From: Streptomyces albicerus
GTDB lineage: Bacteria; Actinomycetota; Actinomycetes; Streptomycetales; Streptomycetaceae
Assembly: GCF_008905045.1 (NCBI RefSeq)
Contig: NZ_VWMY01000090.1
Coordinates: 1 to 37,378 of the forward strand
Direction of reading: 5' to 3'
DNA length: 37,378 nucleotides
Made by a program: the position numbers and the translations under genes. The notes below the pieces were generated by a model. The model was not told the DNA's origin. It ran no database searches and worked only from the letters and a program-made list of their open reading frames with translations. Of the stretch, positions 23,146 to 31,945 are shown in pieces (the first letter of the stretch is position 1; each line of letters opens with the position of its first letter).

Positions 23146-24756
23146 CTAGTTCCCCCGACGCACCGCCCCCGCAAGAATCCACCCCTCCACAGCCTCGTAC
23201 TGCTTCCGCTGCTCCTCCGACGCCCTCCGGCCGGAGGCCACCGTGCCCAGCCACCCGAGGGCGAAGCCGAGCGGAATGGAGACGAGCCCGGTCGTGGTGA
23301 AGGGGAACCACGTGAAGTCATGGTCGGGAAAGGCGGAAATCGGCGACCCGGAGACGAGATTCGTACCGGTCATCAGAATGAGCGTGCCGACCGAACCCCC
23401 GATGAGCGTGCACATGAGCCCGGCCCGCGTGTACCGGCGCCAGAAGAGGCTGAACACCAGCGCGGGCGCTATCGCCGAGGCACCGAGGCAGAACGACAAC
23501 GTCACCAGCGGCTGCAGGCTGTGGTGCTGAACGAGCGTCGCCAGCAGGATCGCCGGGATACCGACGGCCGCCGCGGACGCCCGCGCCAGCGTCATCTCCC
23601 GCCGCGCCGACAACTGCTTCTTGCCGTGCGCGAACACGTCATGCGCAAGGGAGTTGGCGCAGGCCAGAATCATCCCGGCGACCGACGCGAGCACCGTGAG
23701 GAAGATCGCCGCCGTGACGGTCGTGAACAGCAGCGTCTCGGCCGTCGAGACGTCCGTCCCGAACGCTGCCCGTGCGCCCAGCAGATACGCCGTGTTCCCC
23801 TGCGGGTCCGCCGTCGCGATCGCCTCGCGCCCGATCAACGCCGTCGCCCCGAACCCGACGACCGTGATGATCAGTACGAACAGCGCCACGGCCGGCACCG
23901 CCCAGGACATCGACCGCCGCACCTCACGGGCGCTGCCCGCCGTGTACATGCGCATGGTGATGTGCGGCAGGCACGCCCCGCCGAGCACGACCGTCAGTTC
24001 CGAACTGATCATGTCCAGGCGGGGGCTGGGCCCGCCCGCGAACTGCAGACCCGAGTTCAGGAACGCGGTCCCCGCTCCGCTGGCACCCGCCGCATCGTTG
24101 AACAGGCCGCCGAGGTTCCAGCCGAACTTGTTCAGGATGAGTACGGCGATGACGGCGCCCGAGCCGAGCAGCATCACGATCTTCAGGATCTGGATGAGCG
24201 CGGTGCCCTTCATGCCGCCGATCGCCGCGTAGCTGATCATCAGCGCGCCGAGCCCGATGATGCAGGCCGTCTTCAGGCCGTCGCTCGAGAACCCGAGGAT
24301 GAACGCCAACAGGTCGCCCGTGCCCGCGAGTTGGACCAGCATGATCGGCATCAGCGCGGCCAGTGTCACCACGCACGCCGTGATCCGTACCGCCCGCCCC
24401 GGCATCCGCCGTGCGAGCGCGTCGCCCATGGTGAACCGGCCCGCGTTCCGCAGCGGTTCGGCCAGCAGGAACATCAGCAGCATGAGGGAGAGGGCGGTGC
24501 TGAGGGCCAGTACGACGCCGTCGTATCCGAAGAGCGCGATCACGCCGCTCGTGCCCAGCACGGTCGCCGCGGAGATGTAGTCGCCCGCGATGGCAAGGCC
24601 GTTGCGCATGGGGGAGAGCGAGCTGTACCCCGTGTAGAACTCGTCCAGGTCGTCCCGGTCGGGACCGGTCATCACGCAGAGCAGCAGGGTGATGGTGGCC
24701 ACGACGGTGAACGCCACGAGTGACATCGCCTGGGCGGAACTGCTGAACCCGGTCAT
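23146..24756 (-). CDS. Sodium:solute symporter, cation/acetate type
   Basis: A 536-residue SSS-family transporter with 13-14 hydrophobic helices. The N-terminus (SSSAQAMSLVAFTVVATITLLLCV) is followed by DLDEFYTGYSSLSPMRNGLAIAGDYISAATVLG, a hallmark of acetate/pyruvate permeases (ActP/MctC type). Conserved segments include GGMKGTALIQILKIVMLL and PHITMRMYTA. It likely imports acetate or other short monocarboxylates with a cation. Its ATG overlaps the DUF485 stop (ATGA), the usual two-gene arrangement with the small membrane protein first. Confidence 0.92.
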   Translation of the reverse strand: MTGFSSSAQAMSLVAFTVVATITLLLCVMTGPDRDDLDEFYTGYSSLSPMRNGLAIAGDYISAATVLGTSGVIALFGYDGVVLALSTALSLMLLMFLLAEPLRNAGRFTMGDALARRMPGRAVRITACVVTLAALMPIMLVQLAGTGDLLAFILGFSSDGLKTACIIGLGALMISYAAIGGMKGTALIQILKIVMLLGSGAVIAVLILNKFGWNLGGLFNDAAGASGAGTAFLNSGLQFAGGPSPRLDMISSELTVVLGGACLPHITMRMYTAGSAREVRRSMSWAVPAVALFVLIITVVGFGATALIGREAIATADPQGNTAYLLGARAAFGTDVSTAETLLFTTVTAAIFLTVLASVAGMILACANSLAHDVFAHGKKQLSARREMTLARASAAAVGIPAILLATLVQHHSLQPLVTLSFCLGASAIAPALVFSLFWRRYTRAGLMCTLIGGSVGTLILMTGTNLVSGSPISAFPDHDFTWFPFTTTGLVSIPLGFALGWLGTVASGRRASEEQRKQYEAVEGWILAGAVRRGN

Positions 24757-25235
24757 CGGCCGGACTCCGCCCGCTTGGCGTCCAGCTCGGTCTGTTTCCT
24801 TATCCGTTCGGCGATCGGGTCCACGCCCCGGCGGGCCGTGTACTCGTACAGCGCGATCGCCACGCAGGTGACGGGGACCTGGATCAGGCCCAGCAGCAGT
24901 CCGAGCGTCAGGCCTTCGGTCACCTCGCTCGTCATGAACGACGGCGCGGCCGCGGACAGGATGAGGAAGAGCGTGAAGTAGCCGAGCGCGGTCAGCGTCG
25001 CCACGCGCCGCTGCCAGCGGTACGCGGTGCGCAGGACTCGGATGTCGCTGTGGTGGCCGAGGGCGGTGTGACGGTGGCGGTGGGGCTGTCTGGTCGGTTC
25101 GGGCTCCGGCGGGTCTTGTGGCGCCCAGGGGTACGTCGGGTAGGACGGCGACGAGTTGTGCGGCGGAATGTGTGACGGCAGGTGTGGCGGAACGTGCGGC
25201 GGAACTGGGTACGACTGGGACCGGTCGTAGGACAT
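24753..25235 (-). CDS. DUF485 membrane protein, partner of the symporter
   Basis: A 160-residue protein. The first 60 residues are Pro/His-rich (PPHVPPHLPSHIPPHNSSP). Then comes the DUF485 module: LRTAYRWQRRVATLTALGYFTLFLILSAAAPSFMTSEV, a second helix (LTLGLLLGLIQVPVTCVAIALYEYTARRG), and DPIAERIRKQ. DUF485 proteins nearly always precede acetate-type symporters and are thought to assist them. The Pro/His-rich extension is longer than in typical members of about 100 residues. The start is ATG 25235 with AAGGAG 7 nt upstream. Confidence 0.9.
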   Translation of the reverse strand: MSYDRSQSYPVPPHVPPHLPSHIPPHNSSPSYPTYPWAPQDPPEPEPTRQPHRHRHTALGHHSDIRVLRTAYRWQRRVATLTALGYFTLFLILSAAAPSFMTSEVTEGLTLGLLLGLIQVPVTCVAIALYEYTARRGVDPIAERIRKQTELDAKRAESGR

Positions 25236-25299
25236 CCCGGTTCTCCTTGCGTGGCTCGGGCCCGGTGGCGGACCGCAGGGAGCGGGGGGTGAGCGACGC

Positions 25300-25329
25300 A
25301 CGCTACTCGGAGGTAGTCGGGATTCGGAA
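25300..25329 (-). promoter_or_regulatory. Candidate promoter of the DUF485-symporter operon
   Basis: On the minus strand TTCCGA (25324-25329) and TAGCGT (25300-25305) are spaced by 18 bp, about 65 bp upstream of the start. CTAC..GTAG symmetry surrounds the -10 box. Moderate match only. Confidence 0.35.
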
Positions 25330-25427
25330 GCGTTTCGGCAAACTGTCTGGTCGGTATGCGCTTACTTCGCTGACCTCGGGTGTTACCCGCGTTAACCCTG
25401 TTTACGCCTGTCGCACTTTTGTTTCCG

Positions 25428-25649
25428 TTATGCCCGTCGGGCGAGGGTGGCGATGAAGGCCGTCCAGGCGGGGGCGGAGAAGGTGATGGCGGGGCCGGCC
25501 GGGTTCTTGCTGTCGCGGACGGGGATGCGGGTGGGGAGGGCGGTGTCGTTCACTTCGAGGCAGGAGCCGCTGCTTCCGCCGCTGTAGGTGGACTTGCGCC
25601 AGGAGGTCAGCACTGAGGCGTCAGGGATGCTGTGCTCGTTGCGCTTCAT
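25428..25649 (-). CDS. DUF397 small protein
   Basis: A 73-residue DUF397 protein with the family core WRKSTYSGGSSGSCLEVN, VPVRDSKNP-like segment (IPVRDSKNPAGPAITFSAPAWTAFI). Genes of this family pair with XRE regulators of the WhiJ type in Streptomyces and modulate them in development and antibiotic control. The start overlaps the end of the XRE gene by 29 nt in another frame, so they are co-translated. Confidence 0.92.
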   Translation of the reverse strand: MKRNEHSIPDASVLTSWRKSTYSGGSSGSCLEVNDTALPTRIPVRDSKNPAGPAITFSAPAWTAFIATLARRA

Positions 25650-26460
25650 GCTCGTAATCCTCCGCGACGGCCCTGAGGAGGTCCAGGGATTTACGGTGCG
25701 ACAGGGCGTCGCCCAGCACATGATCGTAGATCTCCTGGCAATCGCGCACCACCGACGGAAGCTCCAGGATCCGCCCGCTGTTCACTCCCTCCGCATACGC
25801 GATGGGCGGCAGTTCCGCGAACCACATGAGCGAGAGGAAACCCTCCTGTAGAGGGTGCGCACCTGCGGAGAAGGGGAGTACGTGCACGCGGATACGACGG
25901 TTCTCGCTCAACTCCACAATGTGACAGAGCTGTTCGCACATCACCTCGGGCTCGCCGACGACACGTCGTAGCACTGCCTCGTCGAGCATCGCGTAGACCT
26001 CTGGCGAGTGGAAGTTGTCGAGAATCCGGGCTCGTTCAAGCCGGGTGGCCAGGAGTTTGTCGCGCTCCTCGTCGCTCGTGCGCGGATAGGCGGAACTGAG
26101 CACCTCGTACGCGTATGCCTTGGTCTGCAAGATGCCTGGCACCAGGGTCGGGGCGTACTCCTTGATCACCGTCGCCTTGCCCTCGAACTCCAGCGCCTCC
26201 TTGAAGTGTTCCGCCACTTTCCTGCCGTCCAGTGTCGGCAGGAACCGCACGAAGAACCCACCCGTCTCCAGCACCTGATCCAGCCGCCGTGCATCATCCA
26301 CGTCCGGCCGTCTCCGCCCCGCCTCAATGTGGGCGATATGCGTGCGCGACATCACCGCCCGCTGGCTCAGCTCTTCCTGCGTGAGCCCCGCCGCCTCCCG
26401 GAGCCGCCGCAGTTCTTCGCCGTACTTCACCCGAGACTGCGGATTGTCCTCGATCGCCAT
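25621..26460 (-). CDS. XRE/DUF5753 regulator (WhiJ-like)
   Basis: A 279-residue DNA-binding protein. The N-terminal Cro/C1-type helix-turn-helix spans about residues 13-65 (YGEELRRLREAAGLTQEELSQRAVMSRTHIAHIEAGRRRPD). The rest is a DUF5753 domain (EYAPTLVPGILQTKAYAYEVL, RLERARILDN, EAVLRRVVGEPEVMCEQLCHIVEL, VHVLPFSAGAHPLQEGFLSLM). Such proteins act with a DUF397 partner as repressors of development or metabolite genes. The start is ATG 26460 (GGGAG 8 nt upstream). A divergent 58-residue gene sits 114 bp away. The usual third member, an AbaA-like ATPase, is absent here. Confidence 0.93.
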   Translation of the reverse strand: MAIEDNPQSRVKYGEELRRLREAAGLTQEELSQRAVMSRTHIAHIEAGRRRPDVDDARRLDQVLETGGFFVRFLPTLDGRKVAEHFKEALEFEGKATVIKEYAPTLVPGILQTKAYAYEVLSSAYPRTSDEERDKLLATRLERARILDNFHSPEVYAMLDEAVLRRVVGEPEVMCEQLCHIVELSENRRIRVHVLPFSAGAHPLQEGFLSLMWFAELPPIAYAEGVNSGRILELPSVVRDCQEIYDHVLGDALSHRKSLDLLRAVAEDYEHEAQRAQHP

Positions 26461-26574
26461 ATGTGCAACTCCCGTACGTGCAGGTTTGCTTGTCACGCTC
26501 CGCTATCTGTCGAGCGTACCCACGGTGACGCCAGTCTGTGTCCTGATCAGCACAGAGAGTGAAAGGCGGCAACG

Positions 26575-26751
26575 ATGGAAGCGACCGACGAGAAGGTCCC
26601 CGGTCCGTACATCACCCTCAGGGTCTCCCGGGACAGCGGACGGACCTGGGGCCCGAAGGTGACGTACGAGCCGGTGCGCGAGGCGCCGCCGATCGAGTCG
26701 CCGACGCGTTTCCCACTGTGCCAATGCCCAAAGTGTGGGCCGCTTACCTGA
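26575..26751 (+). CDS. Small 58-residue protein with C-terminal CxCPxC motif
   Basis: An ORF from ATG 26575 to TGA 26751, preceded by GAAAGG 8 nt upstream. The protein begins MEATDEKVPGPYITLRVSRD, continues SGRTWGPKVTYEPV, and ends FPLCQCPKCGPLT, where Cys 49, 51 and 54 resemble half a zinc knuckle. SGRTWGP recalls repeats of BNR/sialidase proteins but is only one short match. It is divergent from the XRE regulator and overlaps the 3' end of the glycoside hydrolase gene by 8 nt. Function unknown. Confidence 0.6.
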   Translation: MEATDEKVPGPYITLRVSRDSGRTWGPKVTYEPVREAPPIESPTRFPLCQCPKCGPLT

Positions 26752-29179
26752 GTTGGACCAGCGACACCGACGGCGGCACCTCGTCGCCGTCGAGGGTCGC
26801 GGTGAATTCCAGGCGGTGGTCGGTTCGGCGCTTCACGCCGCTGCCCGCCGTGATCGTGAAGGACAGGGTCGTACGGCCCTGGGGTGGGACCTCGACCCGC
26901 GTCGGGCCGTTCGCCCTTGCCGACCAACCCCCGGTGGGGTGCGCTGTCACGGTCACCGTCTGTGAGGTCTCGGTGAAGTTGTAGATGTCCAGGGACATAC
27001 GGGTGCGGCGGGACAGGCGGTAACCCAGCGGGGGCTCGGCGTCGCCGTTGTCCTTGTTGGGGGCCGCGTTCCGGGCGGAGTAGCGCTGGCTGAGGACGAT
27101 GTGTTCGGCGGGGGAGAGCGGACCGCGGCGGGGCGGGGCCTGGCGTACTTCGGGGCGTACGGCGTCCACCGTGACCGCGTACACCGGGTCGCTGGAGACG
27201 GTCACGGTGCCGTCGTTCGCCACCCGCCTGCCCATGACGTCGTACGCGGTGGCCCCCTGCACAGGGACCCGTACCGGTTTCGTCGCCCAGAGCACCCTCA
27301 CCGACTCACCCCGGCCCGTGTCGAAGTCGAAGCCGACCGCCTCGGTGGGCAACCCGCTCACCGGTCCGACGAAATGCGCCTCGCCCAGCAGCGACGTGAG
27401 CGCCGCGCACGCGCTGTACGCGGGCAACGGCTGGAACTCCCTGCTCAGCAGCCCGAAGTACACGCCCTCGTCGTGCAGCGGCGGACCCGCGAACCAGAAC
27501 TGCCGGCTGTTCCCCGCCGCCAGCCCCTCCACCATCGAGCGGACCAAGTAGCGGGCCTGGACGGCTTGTTGTGCGGGGGTCAGGTCAACACCCGGCCGTG
27601 CCGCGAAGAACGCGCCGCACTCCGTCATCCATCGCGGCACGTCATCCGCCCCGTGTCGACCGGCCAGCTCGCGCTGTTCCTCCGCCGCGCCCGGGAAGGA
27701 CGGTTCGCCCTGCTCGGCGGGGTCCGGGTAGCCGTGGAACGCCCAGACGTCCGCGTACCGCACCACGTCGTTCTCCAGCATCAGGTCCTGGAAGGGGCCC
27801 GCCTGCGCGATGCCCGGCAGGACGACGAGCGGCGGGCGGGGCGCGTCCGCGATGCCCAGGGCCGCCGCCTTCACGAAGGCCGCGTGTGCGTCGCCGGTGC
27901 TGCTGGTGGTGTCCACGTCGGGCTCGTTGGAGAGGTGGATGGCCTCCGGGTGCCGGGACGCGAGGCGGCGGGCGTAGCGGTACGCGTGCCGCAGGTCCGC
28001 CGGGAGGGGGAGCGAGACCTCCGTCATGGCCCACTCGGGGGCCGGTGAGACGACCTCCAGCGGCGAGAGGCCGTGGCGGCGGATCGTGCGGGTGACCCGG
28101 TCGTGATGTTCCGTGTCGTACGCGCTCGGTGTCGGCTCGGCGGCCGGCCACGCCTGGCCGTCGCGTAACCAGCCCGCGCCCATGTCCTTCATCGCGGCCG
28201 TGAAGGCGTCCAGGCGGGAGGGGGGTACGAGGGAGGTGGCCCAGACGTTGACGCCGAAGCGGTTGGCGGGACCGGTGACGGCGGGGCGTTGCGGCAAGCA
28301 GGCGAAGTGGCCCGCCATGCCCGCCACGCCCGCCGTGCCTGGCGTGTCGTCGTCACCGCTGGATGCCTCGACCAGGTAGTTCCCAGGCGGGAGTTGGGGG
28401 AGCGCGACCCTCGCCGTCGTCTCTCCCGTCCCGATCGTCGCGTATCCCTCCGCGACCCGTTCCCCGAAGTAGTCGACGACGGTGTAGCGCACGCGGTGCG
28501 CGCGGTCGGCGTGCCCGTTGAGCTCGAGGGTCAGGATCGCGGGCTCCCCGTGCCTGTATGTGCTCGGTGCCCCGTCCCCTACGTACACCTCGCCCAGCCC
28601 CACCCCCTTGCGGCGCTTCAGCGTGAAGCGGTCCAGCGCGAGCGCGTACGCCGTCCCGGCCTCCAGGACCGTCGGCTCGGTGACCCGGAACGTCAACACG
28701 TTCTCGCCGTCCCGGAGTTCGAGCTCGCCGAGGTCGAGGACGGAGAGGTCGCCCCAGGCCGGCTTCGACTCGTACCAGTACGGCTGGGAGCGCGCGATCT
28801 CCTTGAACGGGCCGTCATTCAGGGAGAGTTGGAGGTACGAGGCCGCGGCCTCCGTGTGCGGTACCTCGACCGGGGCGGTGGCGACGGCGGTCAGGGCGTA
28901 CACCCCTGCCTCCGGTGCGCGGACCGCGTACGTCGCGTACCAGCCCTCCCGTGGGGGCCTCTTCCCGGTGGTCAGGGACAGGTATCTGCCGCCGGACGCG
29001 CGGCGGTCCCGGACGACCGGGATGTTCGTCCGGACCGCCGCCTCGCCCTGGACGGTGAGTGTGGTGGGTGCGGAAGTCCCTTGTGCCCGCGCCGAGTTCG
29101 AGCCCATGTTCAGCCCCAACGCTGACGCCGCCGCCGACAAGAGGCCCGCCTTCATCGCCGTACGCCTGTTCAAACCCAT
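26744..29179 (-). CDS. Exported clan GH-A glycoside hydrolase with carbohydrate-binding domain
   Basis: A protein of 811 residues. A twin-arginine signal (GLNRRTAMKAGLLSAAASALGL, cleavage near ARA) suggests Tat export. Residues about 40-165 look like a CBM6/35-type beta sandwich. A second beta domain follows (about 190-270). The catalytic barrel (about 290-610) has the clan GH-A pair: IHLSNEPDV with acid/base E419 and WMTECGAF with nucleophile E520, about 100 residues apart as in GH39-like enzymes. Beta-rich tail domains close it. Substrate unknown; probably a plant or microbial polysaccharide. ATG 29179 preferred over GTG 29194. Confidence 0.8.
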   Translation of the reverse strand: MGLNRRTAMKAGLLSAAASALGLNMGSNSARAQGTSAPTTLTVQGEAAVRTNIPVVRDRRASGGRYLSLTTGKRPPREGWYATYAVRAPEAGVYALTAVATAPVEVPHTEAAASYLQLSLNDGPFKEIARSQPYWYESKPAWGDLSVLDLGELELRDGENVLTFRVTEPTVLEAGTAYALALDRFTLKRRKGVGLGEVYVGDGAPSTYRHGEPAILTLELNGHADRAHRVRYTVVDYFGERVAEGYATIGTGETTARVALPQLPPGNYLVEASSGDDDTPGTAGVAGMAGHFACLPQRPAVTGPANRFGVNVWATSLVPPSRLDAFTAAMKDMGAGWLRDGQAWPAAEPTPSAYDTEHHDRVTRTIRRHGLSPLEVVSPAPEWAMTEVSLPLPADLRHAYRYARRLASRHPEAIHLSNEPDVDTTSSTGDAHAAFVKAAALGIADAPRPPLVVLPGIAQAGPFQDLMLENDVVRYADVWAFHGYPDPAEQGEPSFPGAAEEQRELAGRHGADDVPRWMTECGAFFAARPGVDLTPAQQAVQARYLVRSMVEGLAAGNSRQFWFAGPPLHDEGVYFGLLSREFQPLPAYSACAALTSLLGEAHFVGPVSGLPTEAVGFDFDTGRGESVRVLWATKPVRVPVQGATAYDVMGRRVANDGTVTVSSDPVYAVTVDAVRPEVRQAPPRRGPLSPAEHIVLSQRYSARNAAPNKDNGDAEPPLGYRLSRRTRMSLDIYNFTETSQTVTVTAHPTGGWSARANGPTRVEVPPQGRTTLSFTITAGSGVKRRTDHRLEFTATLDGDEVPPSVSLVQLR

Positions 29180-29305
29180 GGCTCCAGCAGACACGGGCCG
29201 GGCTGCGGTCCGCCTCCTGCACGAGGCGGACCGGACCCGGACAGGGCCTCAGGGGCGGGCCTCAGGGGTGGTGGCCAAGCGGCCTTGGTGAAGTCCGTGC
29301 GGTAC

Positions 29306-29325
29306 CGCGCCCCGTAAGGGGCGCG
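29306..29325. repeat. Streptomyces GCGCCCC/GGGGCGC hairpin element
   Basis: CGCGCCCC and GGGGCGCG pair across a GTAA loop, followed by GGAACTGCGCGACCAGCC, the typical flank of a highly repeated Streptomyces intergenic element. It lies between the RidA stop and the hydrolase gene on the minus strand and probably acts as a terminator for the oxidase-RidA operon. Confidence 0.75.
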
Positions 29326-29386
29326 GGGAACTGCGCGACCAGCCCCCAGTGGCCCGCAGGTTCATCACCGCATTTTCAGCGAGCGC

Positions 29387-30055
29387 TCAGCGCCGCTTGT
29401 ACGTCGCGGTCACCTCGACCTCGACGAGCCATCCCTTCACGGCCAGCGAGGCGACCTCCATCGTCGCCCGCGCCGGGCGGGCCTTGTTGGCGAGAAGCGG
29501 CGGCTTGGGGGCCGAGGTGCCCATGGGCACCGGGACGACCTGCAGCGACTTCAGGTCGATGTTGGCGAAGTACTGCCGGTACGCGCGGTTCCAGCCGGCG
29601 TAGTCGGCGATCTCGGCGCCCGGCGGCTTCATCAGGTAGGCCTTCATCGTGATGACGTCGGCCGGGGTCACGCCCGCCGCCTCCAGGTTGGTCTTGATGT
29701 TGCGCAGTACGACGAGCGCCTGGGCCTCGGTGATCGTGACGCCCGTGGCCCCCTCGGTGAGCGCGGGGTCGGTGTAGCGCTCGGGCGTGCCCTCAGGCGC
29801 GCTGGGGTTGAGCGCGGACGGACCGAGGCCGCTGCTCTGGTAGACGGCCACCTCCCCGCCCATCGCCACGCCGTTCGCGATGGCCGGGTTGGACTGCCCC
29901 TCGGGCAGCATCACCCGTACGGTTTTCGGGCCGGGCGACCACCAGCCCTGGGCGCCGGCCAGTGTCGCGGAGCCGGTCAGCAGCGCCCCGGTCAGGGCCG
30001 TACCGATAAGGACCTTCGTACGCGCCTTCATACGCGCCTTCGTACGCCGCTTCAT
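29387..30055 (-). CDS. Exported RidA/YjgF family protein
   Basis: A 222-residue Rid-family protein. The first 36 residues are a signal peptide with a very basic start (MKRRTKARMKARTKVLIG, then TALTGALLTGSATLAGAQG). The Rid fold follows: SNPAIANGVAMGGEVAVYQSSG, ITEAQALVVLRNIKTNLEAAGVTPADVITMKAYL, and the active-site strand ARATMEVASLAVKGWLVEVEV with the conserved Arg and Glu. Rid proteins hydrolyse reactive enamines/imines to ketones and ammonia. Export is unusual for the family. Its ATG overlaps the stop of the flavin oxidase gene (ATGA), so it is translated with an imine-producing enzyme. Confidence 0.88.
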   Translation of the reverse strand: MKRRTKARMKARTKVLIGTALTGALLTGSATLAGAQGWWSPGPKTVRVMLPEGQSNPAIANGVAMGGEVAVYQSSGLGPSALNPSAPEGTPERYTDPALTEGATGVTITEAQALVVLRNIKTNLEAAGVTPADVITMKAYLMKPPGAEIADYAGWNRAYRQYFANIDLKSLQVVPVPMGTSAPKPPLLANKARPARATMEVASLAVKGWLVEVEVTATYKRR

Positions 30056-31662
30056 CCGGCCATCACCCTTTCGTGGATGTCGGTCACGACCTTGCGGGCC
30101 GAGGTGAACGCACCGTGCTGCCAGGCGATGACATGGCTGAGCCAGTCGCCGGCGAAGTAGACATGACCTGCGGGCTTGTTGAGCAGCTTGTACTCGGGGC
30201 CGTTCTGCGAGGGCCAGCCCACCCAGCCGGCCTCGATGTCGGGCGTGCGGTGCCAGGCCACGCTGAAGGAGCGGTCGAGCTCGGTGCGGTACTTGGCTCC
30301 GTGGATCTTCACGCCCCGGCTCAGCGCCCGCTCCAGCCGCTGCGCGTGCGGCAGGTCGCTGTAGGCGACGGCGTTGGCGCCGAAGTTGTAGTAGCCGATG
30401 AGTGTGCCGCGGCGGCCCTGGTAGCCGTACGAGGGATACCAGATGGTGGCCAGGTCCGTGTCGGTCGGTGTGATGCCGCCGTAGATGTGCTCGTCCGTCT
30501 CCCACCAGCGGCTGCGGTACTCGAGCCCGATCTTGCCGACCGGGGTCGCGACGGGGTACTTCAGCGCGGCGGTGACGTCCGTGCCCAGGTTGTGCTTGAT
30601 GCGGGCCATGACCATGGGCGGGACCGCGGCCACGACGAAGTCGGCGCGGCGGCTGCGGGTTCGGCCCGTCGCGTCCTTGTAGACGACCTCGGCACCGTCG
30701 GGGAGGTCCTTGACCTCCATCGCCTTGGCGCCGTAGGTGATCCGGTCCTCGCCGACGGCCTTCGCCAGCGCGTACGGGATCGCGTCCATCCCGCCGATCG
30801 GCTGGAACATCAGCATGGCCTGGTCGTAGCCGAACTCGAAGGAGAAGCGCTGCCCGACGCCGCTCCCGATGACGTCCGACAACGATGGCACCGGGCCGAG
30901 CACCGTGCCCTCCTCGAAGGCCGCACCCGGCTCGACCGAGTACCCGCGCCGGTCGGAGCCCGTGTAGGCGAAGCCGTCGGCCTTGCCCTTGATGGCCCCG
31001 AAGTTCTGCAGGAACGCGATCAGCCGCTCCTTGTCGGCGGCGGTGAGCTCGGTGTCCAGGGCGCCCTGGTCGGTGGCCTTGGCGAGCAGCTCGGAGACAT
31101 ATCCGTACGCGTCGGCCTTCGCGGTGCGCCAGCGGACCGGCTTGCCCGCCAGGGCTGCGCTGTTCTCGTGGTAGATGTACGCGTTGGCGTTCTGATTGGT
31201 GAACACCTCCAGCGGGACGCCGAGTTCACGGCAGTACTCGAGCGTGACGTGGGACTGCGGCAGCCGGGCCGGGCCCGCGTTCATGTACTGGCCCTTGGAG
31301 AAGGACGCCGTCTGGGTGCGCCCGTCCAGGTCGGTCAGCGTGCTGCCGCCGCGGACCGTCCAGTTGCGGCCACCCGGGCGGTCCTTCGCCTCCAGGATCC
31401 GGCAGTCGTAGCCGGCCTTCCCGAGCTCGTACGCGGTCGCCAGGCCGGCTATGCCGCCACCGAGTACGAGGACCTTCTTGCCGCGCTTTCCGGCTTTCCC
31501 GGCGAGGGAGAAGTCGCTCTCCCGGGGCGGCCGGTACGCCTCCGCCCGTGCCTCAGGGACCGGGGCCAGCCCCAGCGCGCCCATCGCCGAGTACAGCATT
31601 CCGGCGCCGCCCGCGACTCCGACGGATCTCAGGAAGTTGCGGCGGGATGCTTGTTGGGTCAT
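30052..31662 (-). CDS. Tat-exported flavin amine/L-amino acid oxidase
   Basis: A 536-residue FAD enzyme of the monoamine/L-amino acid oxidase family, oxidising an amine or amino acid to an imine and making H2O2. The start MTQQASRRNFLRSVGVAGG is a clear Tat signal (SRRNFL). The FAD motif is VLVLGGGIAGLATAYELGKA, LEAKDRPGGRNWTVRGG, and the C-terminal flavin contact HVYFAGDWLSHVIAWQHGAF. The start is ATG 31662 with GAGGAG 7 nt upstream. The next gene, an exported RidA, is coupled and would deal with the imine. Substrate unknown. Confidence 0.9.
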   Translation of the reverse strand: MTQQASRRNFLRSVGVAGGAGMLYSAMGALGLAPVPEARAEAYRPPRESDFSLAGKAGKRGKKVLVLGGGIAGLATAYELGKAGYDCRILEAKDRPGGRNWTVRGGSTLTDLDGRTQTASFSKGQYMNAGPARLPQSHVTLEYCRELGVPLEVFTNQNANAYIYHENSAALAGKPVRWRTAKADAYGYVSELLAKATDQGALDTELTAADKERLIAFLQNFGAIKGKADGFAYTGSDRRGYSVEPGAAFEEGTVLGPVPSLSDVIGSGVGQRFSFEFGYDQAMLMFQPIGGMDAIPYALAKAVGEDRITYGAKAMEVKDLPDGAEVVYKDATGRTRSRRADFVVAAVPPMVMARIKHNLGTDVTAALKYPVATPVGKIGLEYRSRWWETDEHIYGGITPTDTDLATIWYPSYGYQGRRGTLIGYYNFGANAVAYSDLPHAQRLERALSRGVKIHGAKYRTELDRSFSVAWHRTPDIEAGWVGWPSQNGPEYKLLNKPAGHVYFAGDWLSHVIAWQHGAFTSARKVVTDIHERVMAG

Positions 31663-31814
31663 CAATGTCTCCTCACCCGCGGCCCGTTGCCCGCGACCTG
31701 CCTGTCGGCACGCGTGGGCTGGGCGCATCGTCCGAACCAACCCGGCTACGTGGGGGGTGAGTTGCTGGTGAGCCGGAGGTGCTCCATGAGCCTCCATCAG
31801 GACTGTTACAGGGC

Positions 31815-31840
31815 CATGCCAATGACGTCTCCATGGCATG
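31815..31840. promoter_or_regulatory. Inverted repeat upstream of the oxidase operon
   Basis: CATGCCA (31815-31821) and TGGCATG (31834-31840) are a 7-bp inverted repeat with a 12-bp spacer, about 150 bp upstream of the oxidase start. Possible operator. A smaller palindrome, GCTC-CAT-GAGC, lies closer to the gene. Confidence 0.4.
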
Positions 31841-31848
31841 AGCGCGCG

Positions 31849-31920
31849 TGGAGACCGAGTCGAGCCCGTAACGGATGGAGATCGAGCCGAGCCCGTACGG
31901 ACGGAGGCCGAGCCTGCCGG
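31849..31920. repeat. Tandem 26-27-bp repeats
   Basis: TGGAGACCGAGTCGAGCCCG begins a unit at 31849-31875, a near copy is at 31876-31901 (TGGAGATCGAGCCGAGCCCG), and a partial third runs to 31920. They lie between the MFS stop and the oxidase promoter region. Confidence 0.65.
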
Positions 31921-31945
31921 TCGGTCCTGCGGCCCGGGTCCGGGC

